Below, in pieces: positions 46,398 to 57,897 of a stretch of 64,000 bases of DNA. The translations under genes and the position numbers were made by a program. The DNA is from Linnemannia elongata. Taxonomy: Eukaryota > Mortierellomycota > Mortierellomycetes > Mortierellales > Mortierellaceae. A model generated the notes under the pieces. That model was not told where the DNA came from, did no database searches, and saw nothing but the letters and a program-made list of their open reading frames with translations. Where the stretch lies: assembly GCA_036320915.1 (NCBI GenBank), contig JAXBDG010000010.1, positions 186,001 to 250,000 on the forward strand, in the 5' to 3' direction. Each line of letters begins with the position of its first letter. The stretch's first letter is position 1.

Positions 46398-49300
46398 TGC
46401 CAAAGGTAGATAGGGAGAGGGGTATTGTTTGTTTGTTTGTTTGTTTGTTTGTTGTGAAAGAGAGATCACTAGCAGAGGAAGGAAGACGGAGGATTTGAGG
46501 TTGGATGAAGGAATAGGGAGAAGAAGAGGAAAATAAGATGGTAGGCCGAGGGGAGAGGTACCCTCCGGCACTTGGATATTTGTTGTTGTTGCTCGGTTCT
46601 AAAAGGATTCTTTTTTTTCGGGTGTCTGCGAGAAAGCGCGAAGGATGGGGAAAGATGTGTTGTTAAGGATCTGTCGGAAGGGGGGAAGGGGCGAAGGAGA
46701 GGGGAGATAAGAGAAAGAATGCGAGAGAGAGAAAGAAAAAAGAGAACGAAGAGATAGAGGGAGAGAGGGAGAGTGCAGGATGGGCGTGTACTTGGTGGGA
46801 GGGCGAAAGAGAGAGAGAGAGAGAGAGAGAAGAGAGAACGGAGAAGGATCAAAAAGGACGATGTACTACAAATGGACGAAGGAATAAAGGGTGGTCCGTG
46901 AAAAATAATAAGAAGGCTGTGTGTAATGAAGTGGTCGTACCAGAAAGCAAAGTAATAATAGTAGTAGTGTACAAAGAAAAGAGAAACTTTTTTTTAATAG
47001 GGTGTGTGTAGTTCATGCAATTGGACAAGAGAAAGAGAGAGAAAGAGATGTGAATTCAATGGAGTGGGTTGTGGAATGAGTTGCGAAAAGTGGAATCAAC
47101 TTCAATAGGGACGAGGGAATAAGGGTGGTGGTAGTGGTAAAAGTGAAAGTGAAAGTGAAAGGGAAAGAATGAAAAAAAGAGAGAAGTCGTGGCCGTTTGT
47201 CGAGAGCGTGAACAAGTTCTTGCTGCGTCAAAGAGGTCCAACAGAAAAAGAAAAAAAAAATGATAAAAGTGGAAATGAAGAGTGAAAGAGAAAGAAGAGA
47301 GAGCGCGTCAGAATGAAAGAAGACTTATTTTTCGGGCGGTGGTCGAGATTCAAGGACAGGAAAACAAAGGAAGAGGGGTGAAAAGAGTGAGAAGAAAAAA
47401 GATGAGCGCGTTACGACGTAGACGGTTTATGGGGATGCAATTGGATAGGATATTAGCTGCGAGTGTATGAAAAAGAGAGAGAGAGAGAGAGGGAGAGATG
47501 AAGAAGGTAAAATAAGGATGATAGTGAGAGCGTATTAAAGAGAGGGATAGGAGACCACAACGAGGGAGAGAGGATTAAAGGATGAGGGGGGGAAAGGATT
47601 AGGAAGTGAAGAAGGAAGAGAAGTAAGAAAGAACAATAAATAGAGACCTGGCAAAAAAAAAGAAAAAAAGAAAGAAAAAAAGGGCGACTGAATAGAAGGA
47701 GGGATCGGGCGCAATTAGGCGATAAAAAAGGATCTTGAGGAGTCAGTCAAAGGGTCAAAGGTAGCTAGCCCATGGGTTCAACGCGAAGATGGAGCGAATT
47801 GATTGATAAACGCGAAGAAGTGGGAGGATAGATCAGTTGGTGAGGGGATCAGTGATCAGGAACAAGAAACACAACCAATACAACTTCGTGGATGGACAAA
47901 AAATAATTTCTTGTATTGTAAAGGGTATATCTTTGCGCATGGGCATGAACAGAAAGGATTGGACTCGAATCGATGGAAGAGGAAGACACGCACCGATTAT
48001 AAACAACAAAGAAGCGGACTCGAATGCGAAACGAATACACAAGGGGTCGACCATGGTCGCATACATGGCCAACAAGAAAATAGTCTTTTTTTATATTCGC
48101 ATGAACTACAGCTGCTGTCTGTTTGGTTGTCCACGGGCGGCGTGTACATGGGCTGTACATGCTACATGCAACGGACAAAATGTGCACTTTTCGTCGATGC
48201 TTCTTGATCCCGAAGGGTTGAGATGGAAAGAGGAAGCCAGTCTTGGGGAATACGTATTAAGCAAGCAAGGAAGGAAAGGATACCAATCATTGGTGACGAA
48301 GTCGAGGAGGAGGAGGATGGTGTTCTTGGTGACCCCTTTCTCTCTCTTCCTCTCTACCTCCTTTTTACAATTGACCTCTCGCTAGTCTTTTCTCTCAGAT
48401 CATTCACTCTTCTTTGATCCTTCTCTCTCTCTCCTCTCTCCCTTCGGGGAAAAAAAGATCCTTCTTTTGGTTTCCTCATCGTTCCTCTTCGGTCCTGCAT
48501 CTCTCATTCAGAGAAGAGAAGGAGGGGTTAGAGATGGAGATTCAGCCTCTGGTGGGTGATTACGAACATCGTTTTTTCTTTGTCGCGAAAGAAGCAAGAT
48601 GAAGCAAGGGTTAAAAGGGGAGAAAGGGGGAAGGAAGAGAGGAGGAGGAATAAGAAAGAAAGGGAACCGACAACTCTAAATAGACCAAAAGATGCAATTT
48701 TTTTTAGGACAGATAAATGGACACACGTCAACGACTACACCTAAGAGGAAGGGGTGACATGAATGAACGAATGAGAGAAATGAGTGTGTAAGATGAGAGG
48801 TTAGACTGGCTTGACTCATCAGTCGACATATAAAGGTATTTTTTTCCTGCGTAGAGCACCATGCAACGAATTAGTCTAGTATAAGAAGTACATATAGGAA
48901 AAAAGAAGGAAAAGGCGTTGCGGGTGTAATTTTGAACGACAACAACTACAACAGCATCAGCAAGATCCTTTTGTCACTTTTGGCTGGTCTGTCCGTCCTT
49001 TTTTTGTGCGAGGTCCTGGCGTAGTTACTTTGAACAATTTCGACGAGAAGGAGTGCCAAGGTTTAAAACAGGGAAGGTAGAAAAAAAGGGGGGGAGGACA
49101 GAGATGGACAGACAGACACAGACACCACAACTAATTTGACTTATGAACAAGCAACAAACAACAAAGACGGGAAGAGGAAGAGGAAGAGGAAGAGGAGGGT
49201 AAACACAAATGAACGAATGATCATCAACACAAATCCCAGTAATGATGTAGCTGAAGCGTGTCCTTGTCTTAGTTGCGCCATTCATCCGTTCATTTTTTTT

Positions 49301-51159
49301 TCTTGAACCCCCCTTCCTCGTTGGCAAACCCTTTAGTGACGGATCCCCTTTTCCCTCTCTTTTCATTCAAGGGTTTGACTACTGACACAAACGAACGAAT
49401 TACGACAGTCGTAATGGCGTGGAGACTCGAGCTCACACCCGACGTCAGGTTATTAACAGATGGCCAATGCGCTCTGTTTTGTCTAAAGGGTTGGCCTGCT
49501 TTGCGTAGGTGAGGGAAAACGGGTCAAATTTTGTCAACAACTCTCATTTCGAAACAGTGGTGGCGGATCCCTTTTTATTCTGTCACCCCTGACTAAGACC
49601 AACCAACGGAGAAATAGCTCCAGTTCCAACAGAGACGGGCATCATCTCAGTCATTTACACGTCAATGCCATCAAGAACAGGAAAGGAGATAGAGAAGAGA
49701 GATTAAGACGAGGATGTGTGCATAGGGTCGATGTTTATGTCATTCATGCCACTGAAAATGAACTCTTCCCTTATAACAATATAAGTCTCTCTCTCAGCTT
49801 GTTTATTTGTTTATCTGTTTGCACGGTGAAAAATACAATGGTATGGGAAAGACGGTCGACCCTTGGGCGACTTTATAATCTTGTGCAGGACAGTCAGCCT
49901 GCGATTGGACCTCAACGTTTGCATGTCCCTCCGTACTTTTCTCGTTTCTCTTTACTCATTGACCTCCGTGCATGAAACTCTCTCTCTTCTTCCTTCACTC
50001 CTTCGTCTCCTTCATCTCAGTCAAACAGCAAGAAGGCAGACGAAAAGGTACACTCCACACACTCCCAACGTAAACCCGAATCTCACTAGCATTAGTGTCA
50101 CTCTTTATCTCTTCCTCTTTTGAGCTTAGCATGCTATTACGTGTAAGGAAAGGGGTGGGCTGGTTCTTTCTTTTTGACCATACAGACAGGCATATCGAGC
50201 CATTTGGGTGAACAATAAATAGGAGATGCAGGAGTCGACACGAACGAGAACCAAACCCCACATTTAGCCTTGCTTAACTCTCCTTGGGTGATTTTGTCCC
50301 AACGGCTGAGTTGAGGTTTAGATAAGAAAAGGCAGCAATGCATCTTTTTTTGCTTTGTTTGCATGACTCCTTGCTTTGCGGCTTCTCCTGAATCCTGACA
50401 AAGAGCAGAGTGGAGGAAGAAGTCACGGGTAGGTGGTGAAAGTGGCTGTCTGCCTGCCTGCTGCGGCTATTTTATGCGGGCGAGCTTGCCCTGTTTCCCT
50501 TGAGTGAACTGTCTGTCTTTTGACCTCATTGTGCTATCAATTGATTGTCTCTCAATCATTTGAGGAACCTTGGCAGATACTTTGGTACACAAGCGAGACA
50601 TGACTTGCTCGTAGAGCTTCTTCACCTCGTAGGTTTCTCCATGGCATTGGGTACAAACGAAAGTAAGAAGGATGTCCTCAAAGGAAAAAGAATATTGTCG
50701 ATGGGCGAAGTCAGCGTGGCACGTGATCAATTTCTCTAATTGACGATCGACATTCATACCCGAATGGTTTAAAGGTGCCTTCAGAGTTCCTTTTGTTCCC
50801 TTCCTTTCATTCCCCACTCCTCCTTTATTTTGCGTCTATATAACCTTCACTTAAGTCGGCGTGTACTTTCTGTATCTAGGTTAATTCCAACAACAATAAC
50901 GGTAAAACGTTACGCCTATGACGACCTGCATCACAAACGGAATGAAGAGATTCATTCAACCCGAGAATGCATGCATATACTTCTGTCGTTCGCATGCCTC
51001 CTTCCTCCACCACCACGTCTGGTCAAAACAGAAGAGTTAACTCAAATACAGTCAAGAGTCGACGTGTCGACTTGCTGTCTGCTATGAACTGCCTCTATCA
51101 ATAGAAAGTTCAAAGTTTCTGGCCAGTGGAGACTAAAAGTACCATAACGCACCAGACAC
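46398..51159. other. 4.8-kb gene-poor interval
   Basis: From 46398 to about 47700 the plus strand is purine-rich with GA, GAAA and GTTT repeats. That makes the coding strand of the RasGEF gene a CT-rich leader. The rest (47700-51159) has no recognisable domain on either strand, apart from the small frame noted at 50467-50817. No tRNA or transposon ends were found by eye. Confidence 0.45.
50467..50817 (-). CDS. Possible small protein with CxxC motif, 116 aa
   Basis: One open frame with ordinary amino acid composition, unlike the repeat translations around it. It includes FSFEDILLTFVCTQCHGETYEV-type sequence with a CTQC pair (two further Cys at either side) and a Lys/Arg/Gln-rich end. A second Met at 50757 (MNVDRQLEK) may be the real start. 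I know no family for it. There is no intron or promoter evidence, so it may be chance or a fragment. Confidence 0.25.
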   Translation of the reverse strand: MGNERKGTKGTLKAPLNHSGMNVDRQLEKLITCHADFAHRQYSFSFEDILLTFVCTQCHGETYEVKKLYEQVMSRLCTKVSAKVPQMIERQSIDSTMRSKDRQFTQGKQGKLARIK

Positions 51160-52551
51160 ATGACCACGGTCAACTCGGCCACCAAGGAGATCAAGGCGTC
51201 CAAGCTCCCTAGGCCTCTAGATAAGGCAACGGGCAAGCGGAAGAAGAAGAAGCTGAATCTTCCCGTCCAGACGGGGCCTCGTCGCCTGACTCCGAAAAAG
51301 ATGACTGCCAACACCATCACAAACACCAACACCAACACCAACACCAACATCAAGGTATGATTACGCGGACATGCACACACATAACAGGCACAAGAAACTC
51401 ATGTATGCGAATACCACAACCGTGGGAGTCTAATTTCATTTTGCATTACCATTGCCAAGAGAACAAGGGCTTGATCGCGATCAATGGTGGCGCTACCTGC
51501 CAAGGATGTGACAGCGTGACCTTGCATTTTTCATTAATCGTTTCATTGTTTATTGGAATGCATACATGCATAGGTCGAGGCTTCCGTGGAACAATGGGAG
51601 CATGAGGAGGATAACATCGAGTGGACCTGGGGGTGTGCAGTGGAAAAGCCAGCGGAGCAAGATGCTACTCAAGAAGAAGAGCGTGACTCGATGAGTTCAA
51701 GCCATGTCGTCAAGGAACTCAGGATCCTTGAAGGTACTTTCTGGTCTTTATAGCGTGAGATTGTTGCGACAACAGCACGGTTACATATTTTTTTTGTCAG
51801 CTCGGAACTAACTTCGCTTCGTTTTCTCGGGTCACACAGATGTTGTTGCCTATTTCCAATCCACTTGCTCAAGGCACAAGAAAAAGAAGACAAAACCAAC
51901 CAAGGTATGCCTTCAGTCTTTAGCATGCATTTCAAAGGATTAGTTTTATTGCGCAAAGCCTGACTGTTTCTATCTTGTTTTGGCTCTCAGGAAGCTTTTC
52001 GGAAAGTCAAGATAACTCTGAGCGTACAATGCAACAGAGAATCGAATACAATATCAACAAACATCGAGGATCACACTCTGGACACCGATACTGTCGACGA
52101 CAACAGCAACGAGGAGAACAAATATGGTCACAAGGAACAGAGCCGAGTCAAAGGCGAGTATGATGACAAGATCAAGGGACAAGAACCGGACAATATGCTA
52201 TCAGTGAAAGAAGACAAAGAGGGAGTGACGGAGGAGGAGCGGAAGAAGAAGCTGGGAAAGCGACTGCAGAAGGACCTGGAGAAGGGATTGAGGATGCAAA
52301 AGAACTTGCACATGAAGCTGCAGAGCCAATTGAAGTCACAAAAGGATCTTAAGCTAATGAAAGCCATATTGACGGAGTTGGAGAAGGGACTGAAGTTACA
52401 GAAGATGGTGGAGAACGAACTGGGACTGAGGAATGCGCAGGGAAAGGGTCTGGATGAGTCAGACTTGGTTAATGCCAAAGTCTGTGCAGATGACGCTGAG
52501 GCAACACGCGTACTGCCACTGCTGGTTGATCTTCAAGCACCCGCAGCGTGA
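51160..52551 (+). CDS. Lysine-rich coiled-coil protein of unknown function
   Basis: Four exons: 51160-51354, 51574-51733, 51840-51904, 51991-52551, giving 326 aa with matching phases and canonical splice sites. The N-terminus is basic (SKLPRPLDK, GKRKKKKLNLP, possibly a nuclear signal) and ends in NTNTNTNTN from ACC AAC repeats. The middle is acidic. The last exon carries a long heptad-like helix (about 210-300) with repeated KGL-x-x-QK units: LEKGLRMQKNLHMKLQSQL, then LEKGLKLQKMVENELGLR. Three near-copies of the K-L-Q-K unit suggest internal duplication. I do not recognise a family. A coiled-coil scaffold or nuclear protein is a guess only. Confidence 0.6.
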
Positions 52552-53274
52552 GTTCTACGCGTCTCACTCTGTTCTCAGTCCTTGAACCATACAACAACAT
52601 CGCCCCTCCTCATTTGGTCCGATCACTATGCCGTCTCTTTCAGTGCTTACCTGTTACTGGCATCCGTCGATCAAGCTGCTCTGCCAACCTGCTCATCTGC
52701 GACAACCTCCTTGATTGCAATATCCAACAGCTGTTTCGCCACTCTGGACATACCGACACAAAGATGACTCGCCCCATGCTTTAGAGTGTGATCCCCTGTT
52801 GGCTCACCAATTGCAATATGATCTTTTACTTGCACACAGTCCCTTTAACATGTAACAACAAACAACAACGATGATATAAATACTAATAACAAAAAGATGA
52901 ACAAGAACGCGAGGGCATAGAACGACATTTTTGTTGTGAGGAGGAGTGATGATGATGGGCATTGACACGGGGGGGGGGGGGGGGTTTCGATTTTGGTGAC
53001 AAAGCAAAACAAGCAGAAGAGTCTAAATTTTTCACACGCCCGCGTTCCAAACTGCGCAGTGCACCATGCATGGTCCCCAATAGTCCCAGTGCATGAGTCA
53101 ATCTAACAACGGATCGCTGAGTAATGGAGTGCAGTCCAAGAAAGCAGTATTTAACAAGTTTCTGCCCAATTTTTTTTTTTTTTTTTTTTGCATTTCTCTT
53201 TTGCTTACCACTCCCTCCCTTTCTCATTCACACTCAGAACTCAGCAACGACACCAATCCCCGACCATCCCCACC
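52552..53274. other. Spacer upstream of the GST array
   Basis: It contains G16 at 52969-52984 and T20-type tract at about 53170-53189. A TATA-like TATTTAA at 53148-53154 lies 121 nt before the first GST start. No gene was seen. Confidence 0.5.
52969..52984. repeat. G16 homopolymer
   Basis: Sixteen consecutive G in the spacer before the GST array; a candidate quadruplex. Confidence 0.9.
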
Positions 53275-54471
53275 ATGGCAACATTGAATCTATTGAAAGC
53301 TCAGAGATCGTACTTCACGGGCAACACGTCAGAGGAGAACGCTCAGGTGTTGGCGGACCCCAACCCCACCTACAAGTTCATGTATTTGGATATTGGAAGC
53401 GTTGGTGCAACAGCGAGGGATATGTTAGCTTTTGGAAAGGCCAATTGGTCCAGCTACGTTCCCAATGTATGTTGAAACCAGGGGTGGATTCTGTATTGTT
53501 GTCGTATTATGAGCAGCGGGGTATTGATATCTAACGATCCCAATGTATTTTTTTTTGGCATGCTAATTAGGAAAAAGACTGGGATGATGGCAAGATCCCT
53601 GCGCCGTTCAAAGTCTTGCCCGTCCTCACCGTCTCGTCACCCAGCAACGGCAAGGTACAGTGCAGAGAGTTGTCTCCCCCCCCCCCCCCCCCCCCCAAGC
53701 TTATCCTACAAAATTTGGCACATGTCATTCATTTTTCGCTTTTCCGCCACACAAAGCGCCAATCTCGCCTAACCTTATTTCTTTTCCCTTCTCATTTCTC
53801 AGGAAGTAGTAATCTCAGAGTCCATTCCCGTCGACCACTTCCTCGCAAAACGGTTCAACCTCCTGGGCAATAACGAATGGGAAGAATACACGATCAAGGC
53901 GCTTTACAACAACATCCACCATCTCCGAGAGCGGTCATTTACGAGGTTGACGTGTGCGTTTTGGGATACAAAGCAGCAAGGATTGGAGTACCATTTGAAG
54001 GAGGTGATTCCAAACTTTATTGCGAACCACGAGTTCCATTTGAAGGCTAATGGGTCCAATGGGCACTATTTGGGAGACAAGGTAAGCTTGGAAGGAGTAT
54101 GTTGACAATTGAAGCAATGATGCGGTGAGACGAAGGATAGGGAAAGATATCCAGCTTATACAACCCAAGGGTATGTTGCACTAACTCTCGTTGCTCTCTT
54201 TTTTTCCTGCTTGTGGTGATAGCTTTCGTTGGCAGACATTCATCTGGTGAACCTAATGGACCACTTCTTGACTCTCCCCGTGGCCGAGGATATCATGACC
54301 CCATTCGAAAAGAGCGAACTGATCATGAAAGTCCGAGAGCGCGTTGAAGCCAACCCAGAGATTGCGGCATGGAGGAAGAGTGAGGACTGGAAGCGGTTTA
54401 ATGCGGGATCGATTGCTTACTACGCGGATTCGGCCCCTCCTGGGTACAAGCAGGATGTCAAGGAGGAGTAA
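53275..54471 (+). CDS. GST-like protein 1 (sigma-type)
   Basis: Exons 53275-53466, 53571-53654, 53803-54081, 54223-54471; 267 aa. The thioredoxin-fold half carries the sigma-like strand YKFMYLDIGSVGATARDML; the Tyr of MYL sits at the catalytic Tyr position of sigma GSTs, and Arg of TARD matches the family Arg. The cis-Pro strand is LPVLTV, and the gamma-glutamyl contact SES is present (VISESIPVDHFLAKRF). The helical half has LLGNNEWEE, FIANHEFHLKANGSNGHYLGD and the N-capping box LSLADIHL. Glutathione conjugation or isomerisation is expected, probably cytosolic (no signal peptide). Intron 2 contains C21 (53676-53696). Confidence 0.9.
53676..53696. repeat. C21 homopolymer in GST1 intron 2
   Basis: Twenty-one C immediately after the exon 2 donor region of the first GST gene; a pyrimidine tract of extreme composition. 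Confidence 0.9.
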
Positions 54472-54767
54472 CTTTGTTTGGCAGATATGTTATAAATAAA
54501 AAATGTTTACGACACAGCATCGACTGCGCTGCTATGTTCTCGGGATATCATCCGTTCGTTACTCTCCAAAAATTTAATCTTCGGTATCACGATTGAGTTT
54601 GGATTTACTGTACCCTGTTGTCCTCTATGCATTGAGCACCCAATGACGCGACGACATATTGGCGTGTATGAATGGAGCGGCGCTCAGTGAAGGGTCCGCA
54701 AGAGGCCCATTTGTAAGCACCCATACTTTGTTGATTAATAATGATCATTTTGTCGCATGCATCCAAG

Positions 54768-54775
54768 AATAAATA
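54768..54775 (+). promoter_or_regulatory. Weak TATA-like AATAAATA upstream of GST2
   Basis: It lies 97 nt before the GST2 ATG, at a spacing like the clearer TATA boxes of GST3 and GST4. The match is poor. Confidence 0.3.
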
Positions 54776-54871
54776 GGATGCGACGCGACCTTTCATTTTT
54801 TTTCTTTGTTTTAACACAGACACTCGATCTGCCATCTCTGCAACAATCTTCTGCAACAAAAAACAACAACA

Positions 54872-56029
54872 ATGTCAGAATCTCACGCTCGAAGACTTTA
54901 CTTGAACGGCGCCTCGGCAGAGGAGAACTCCGAGACGCTGACGGGTCCGGAGACGACCTTCCGGATCGTTTACTGGGATATTTCCTGTGTTGCTGCAACT
55001 GCTCGCGATATGCTTGCCTATGGCAAGGCCATCTGGACCGATGAGGTTCATAATAAGGTATACTTGGCATTTGCCTTTTGTTTCTTTTTGAGACGTGTTA
55101 AGGAAAGGGAAATGTACACGCGTTGTTTTAAACTAACGTTTGGAATGTACAATTAGACGGATGGTTGGAATGAGAGGATTGCAACACCTTACGAGGTCCT
55201 ACCGCTCCTAAACATCATTGCGCCAGATGGCAAGGTACAACCCCATTTTTCTCGCCTTCTCATTCCTTTGATAACCTTGTCATTTCTTGTATTCTGTAAC
55301 ACTGACATATTCTTGGTGACCACCCCCGTTCTTTCTCCCTTGGCAGGAACTGGTGCTCTCAGAGTCGATCGTGATTGACCAATATCTCGCCAAGAAATTC
55401 AACCTCCTCGGCAACAACGAATACGAAGAATGGACGATCAAGGCCCACTATAGCAACATTCATTACCTTCGTGAGAGATCTCTTATGAAGATGACCTGGA
55501 CTTGGTCCGACAAGCGTGCCGAGGCGTTAGAGTTGTTCTTGGAGAAGACGCTGCCGGATTTTATTGCGAGCCATGAATTCCATTTGAGAGGGAATGGGTC
55601 TAATGGGCATTATGTTGGTGACAGAGTACGTTGGTTTGTTCCTGTTTGTTTTTTATCGCTAGATTTGAGTGAACCGGATAAACCTACTGTGCATACCCCT
55701 CCTCTAACCTTGTTTTGTTGTTTATCGTCTATGTCCTCATTTGACGTCCATCGCCTCTTGTTGTTTTTTCTCACTCCCTCACCCTATAATAGCTCTCGCT
55801 CGCAGACATCCACCTCGTGAACGTAATGGACCACTTCTCACAACTGCCCAACGGTGAGCGATTCACGGCTCAGTTTACCAGAAGCGAGCTGTTGACCAAG
55901 GTCCGCCAGAATGTTGAATCCAACCCGCAGATTGCGGCTTGGAGGAAGAGTGAGGAGTGGGAGGGGTTCAGGAAGGGGTCGGTCGAGGTTTACACTATTA
56001 CTCGTCCTCCTCCTGTCAAAAAGCAATAA
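54872..56029 (+). CDS. GST-like protein 2 (sigma-type)
   Basis: Exons 54872-55057, 55157-55234, 55347-55625, 55793-56029; 259 aa. Key sites: FRIVYWDISCVAATARDML (catalytic-position Tyr and Arg kept), LPLLNI cis-Pro strand, VLSESIVIDQYLAKKF (Glu-Ser contact kept), LLGNNEYEEW, GNGSNGHYVGD and LSLADIHLVNVMDHF. Closest in layout to GST1 and GST3. It ends in a short Pro/Lys tail (RPPPVKKQ). Exon 2 is one codon shorter than in GST3 and GST4. Confidence 0.9.
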
Positions 56030-56177
56030 ATAATAAAGGATACGGTTGGATCAGTTGGATTTTAGCCGTGAACTGTGTGTCCTTTTCTCTAGTCTCAAAT
56101 GATCCCCTTCAACGTCAATCCACTCTTCCCCTCTTTGTCCTCCCTGTGAGCCCAAAAATAAGAAAAATGAACAACAG

Positions 56178-56184
56178 TATAAAG
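56178..56184 (+). promoter_or_regulatory. TATA box (TATAAAG) of GST3
   Basis: 94 nt before the GST3 ATG, followed by a CT-rich leader. Confidence 0.55.
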
Positions 56185-56278
56185 AGACTGGATCTCCTCT
56201 TCCTTTTTCAATTCAACCCTTTCCTTCTCCTTCACACATTCCTTCTACATCCTCGTCATCCACCACAATAAAAACATC

Positions 56279-57394
56279 ATGTCAACGACGACGATCAACA
56301 GAAGATCCTTCTACAGCAATGTCTCCTCAGAAGAGAACGCAAGGATCCTGACCGAACCCAACCCATCCTACCGTCTCATGTACTTTGATTGTGCCTCCGT
56401 TGCAGCCACTGCCCGGGATATCCTTGCCTTTGGGAAGGCCAGCTGGACCAACCAATGCCCTACGGTACATTTTATGTTCATTTTTTTTTTAGGTATATGA
56501 GGATGGTTATCAAAGTATCACACTGCAATGATGTGCTGACAAACTTCTATCTTTCTTTTGTCTATTGTTTGATAACGTTTTGTTAGGATGCGGAGTGGGA
56601 TGATAACAAATTTCCCACGCCATACAGGGTCATGCCGTTGTTGAATGTCATTGCCTCCGACGGCAAGGTAAACCATCGCTATCTTTCTCTCTCAATGCTA
56701 CTCTCATAACCATCATCCTCAATGCTGACCCCTCTTACCCCCCTTCTCTCTCTCCTCAAATAGGAGGCATTTCTGGCAGAGTCAATTGTGATTGACCACT
56801 ATCTTGCGAAAAAATTCAAACTCCTCGGGAACAACGAATGGGAAGAACAGACAATCAAGGCCCACTACAACAACATACATTACCTTCGGGAACGATCCTT
56901 CATGTGTGTTACCTGGACTTATGCGGACAAGAGGAAGGCTGCGCTGGAGAGGTTTATGAAGTCGACGTTGCCTACGTTTATTGCAGACCATGAGTTTCAT
57001 TTGAAGGATAATGGGTCTAACGGGTATTACGTTGGGAACAAGGTACGAGACAGGGAGGATCGTCAAAAGAAGATGGGCGGCATGCATGTACGCCTTGACA
57101 CCTGTTAACTTAAGACAGGAGCCTAACGGCTCATCTTTTTTTATCCTCTGATAGCTCTCACTAGCGGATATTCACTTGGTGAATGTAATGGACCACTTTT
57201 CACACCTCCCGACCGGAAAATTGATCGCGGCTGAGTTTGCGAAAAGTGAGCTGCTCTCCAAGGTCCGCGAGAATGTCGAAGCCAACCCGGAGATTGCAGC
57301 CTGGAGATCGACAGATGAATGGAAGCAATTGGCACACCAATCTGTTGTTGGGTATTCTATTACTGCTGTTCCTGAAGAAGTGGGCGAAGCATGA
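56279..57394 (+). CDS. GST-like protein 3 (sigma-type)
   Basis: Exons 56279-56464, 56587-56667, 56764-57042, 57155-57394; 261 aa. YRLMYFDCASVAATARDIL keeps Tyr and Arg; MPLLNV carries the cis-Pro; FLAESIVIDHYLAKKF keeps the Glu-Ser pair. The helical domain has LLGNNEWEEQ, NGSNGYYVGN and LSLADIHLVNVMDHF. The C-terminus is acidic (PEEVGEA). It shares the SSEENARIL-type N-terminus with GST1 (TSEENAQVL), supporting a recent common origin of copies 1-3. Confidence 0.9.
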
Positions 57395-57633
57395 GGGAGG
57401 GAGGGAGGAAGGAGAATGTAAATAAAGTGAAACGCAGTTGGGGTCTTTTTTGTTCTTGCTGACTGAATGAAGGGAACGTGTTTGTTCGTGGGCGTAACAA
57501 AAAGGTTACTTGAGATTTGGTTTTCGGTCTAGACTCTCTACCCAACTTTCCCAACTCATTCACCACGCCGTTCCTTTTTACATTCCCGGTAAGCAGAAAC
57601 CATATTGCGGCGTGTGGCTTTCGGTAAAGGAAC

Positions 57634-57658
57634 ATTACGCACTGTAAGAATGCGTAAT
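57634..57658. promoter_or_regulatory. Inverted repeat ATTACGCA-N9-TGCGTAAT upstream of GST4
   Basis: Perfect 8-bp arms (57634-57641 and 57651-57658) with a 9-nt spacer, 240 bp before the GST4 ATG. Each arm resembles a bZIP (Yap/Pap1- or C/EBP-like) half-palindrome. The same octamer recurs before GST5 at 59306-59313. Possible stress-response element; inference. Confidence 0.4.
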
Positions 57659-57801
57659 AAGTCGAGCCCTGAGAATCACCTCTTTCCCTTCCCCCTCTCC
57701 CTGTCTCCGCAGTTATGTCACGTCCGAGGCCCGCAGTTTATTTTTATTGTATTTTTTTTCTTTTTGTCCATTATGATTTGAGAGCCTCAATTGCTCAAGA
57801 A

Positions 57802-57809
57802 TATAAAAA
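57802..57809 (+). promoter_or_regulatory. TATA box (TATAAAAA) of GST4
   Basis: 88 nt before the GST4 ATG, followed by a CT-rich leader with AACTCAT/ACAAAC elements. Confidence 0.6.
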
Positions 57810-57897
57810 GAACTCAATTGCTCCTTCCCCCTCCCCCTCTTTTTCCCTACACTCTCAACTCATCCCTCTCCCTCAAACACATACCAACAAGCACAAG

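Noticed and set aside
46398..46571. Upstream ATG of the RasGEF gene
   Set aside because: The 58 added residues come from GTTT-repeat leader and low-complexity sequence; the ATG at 46397 is more likely.
47803..48385. Plus-strand frames of 134 and 182 aa
   Set aside because: Overlapping frames of arbitrary composition with no splice or promoter context; treated as chance.
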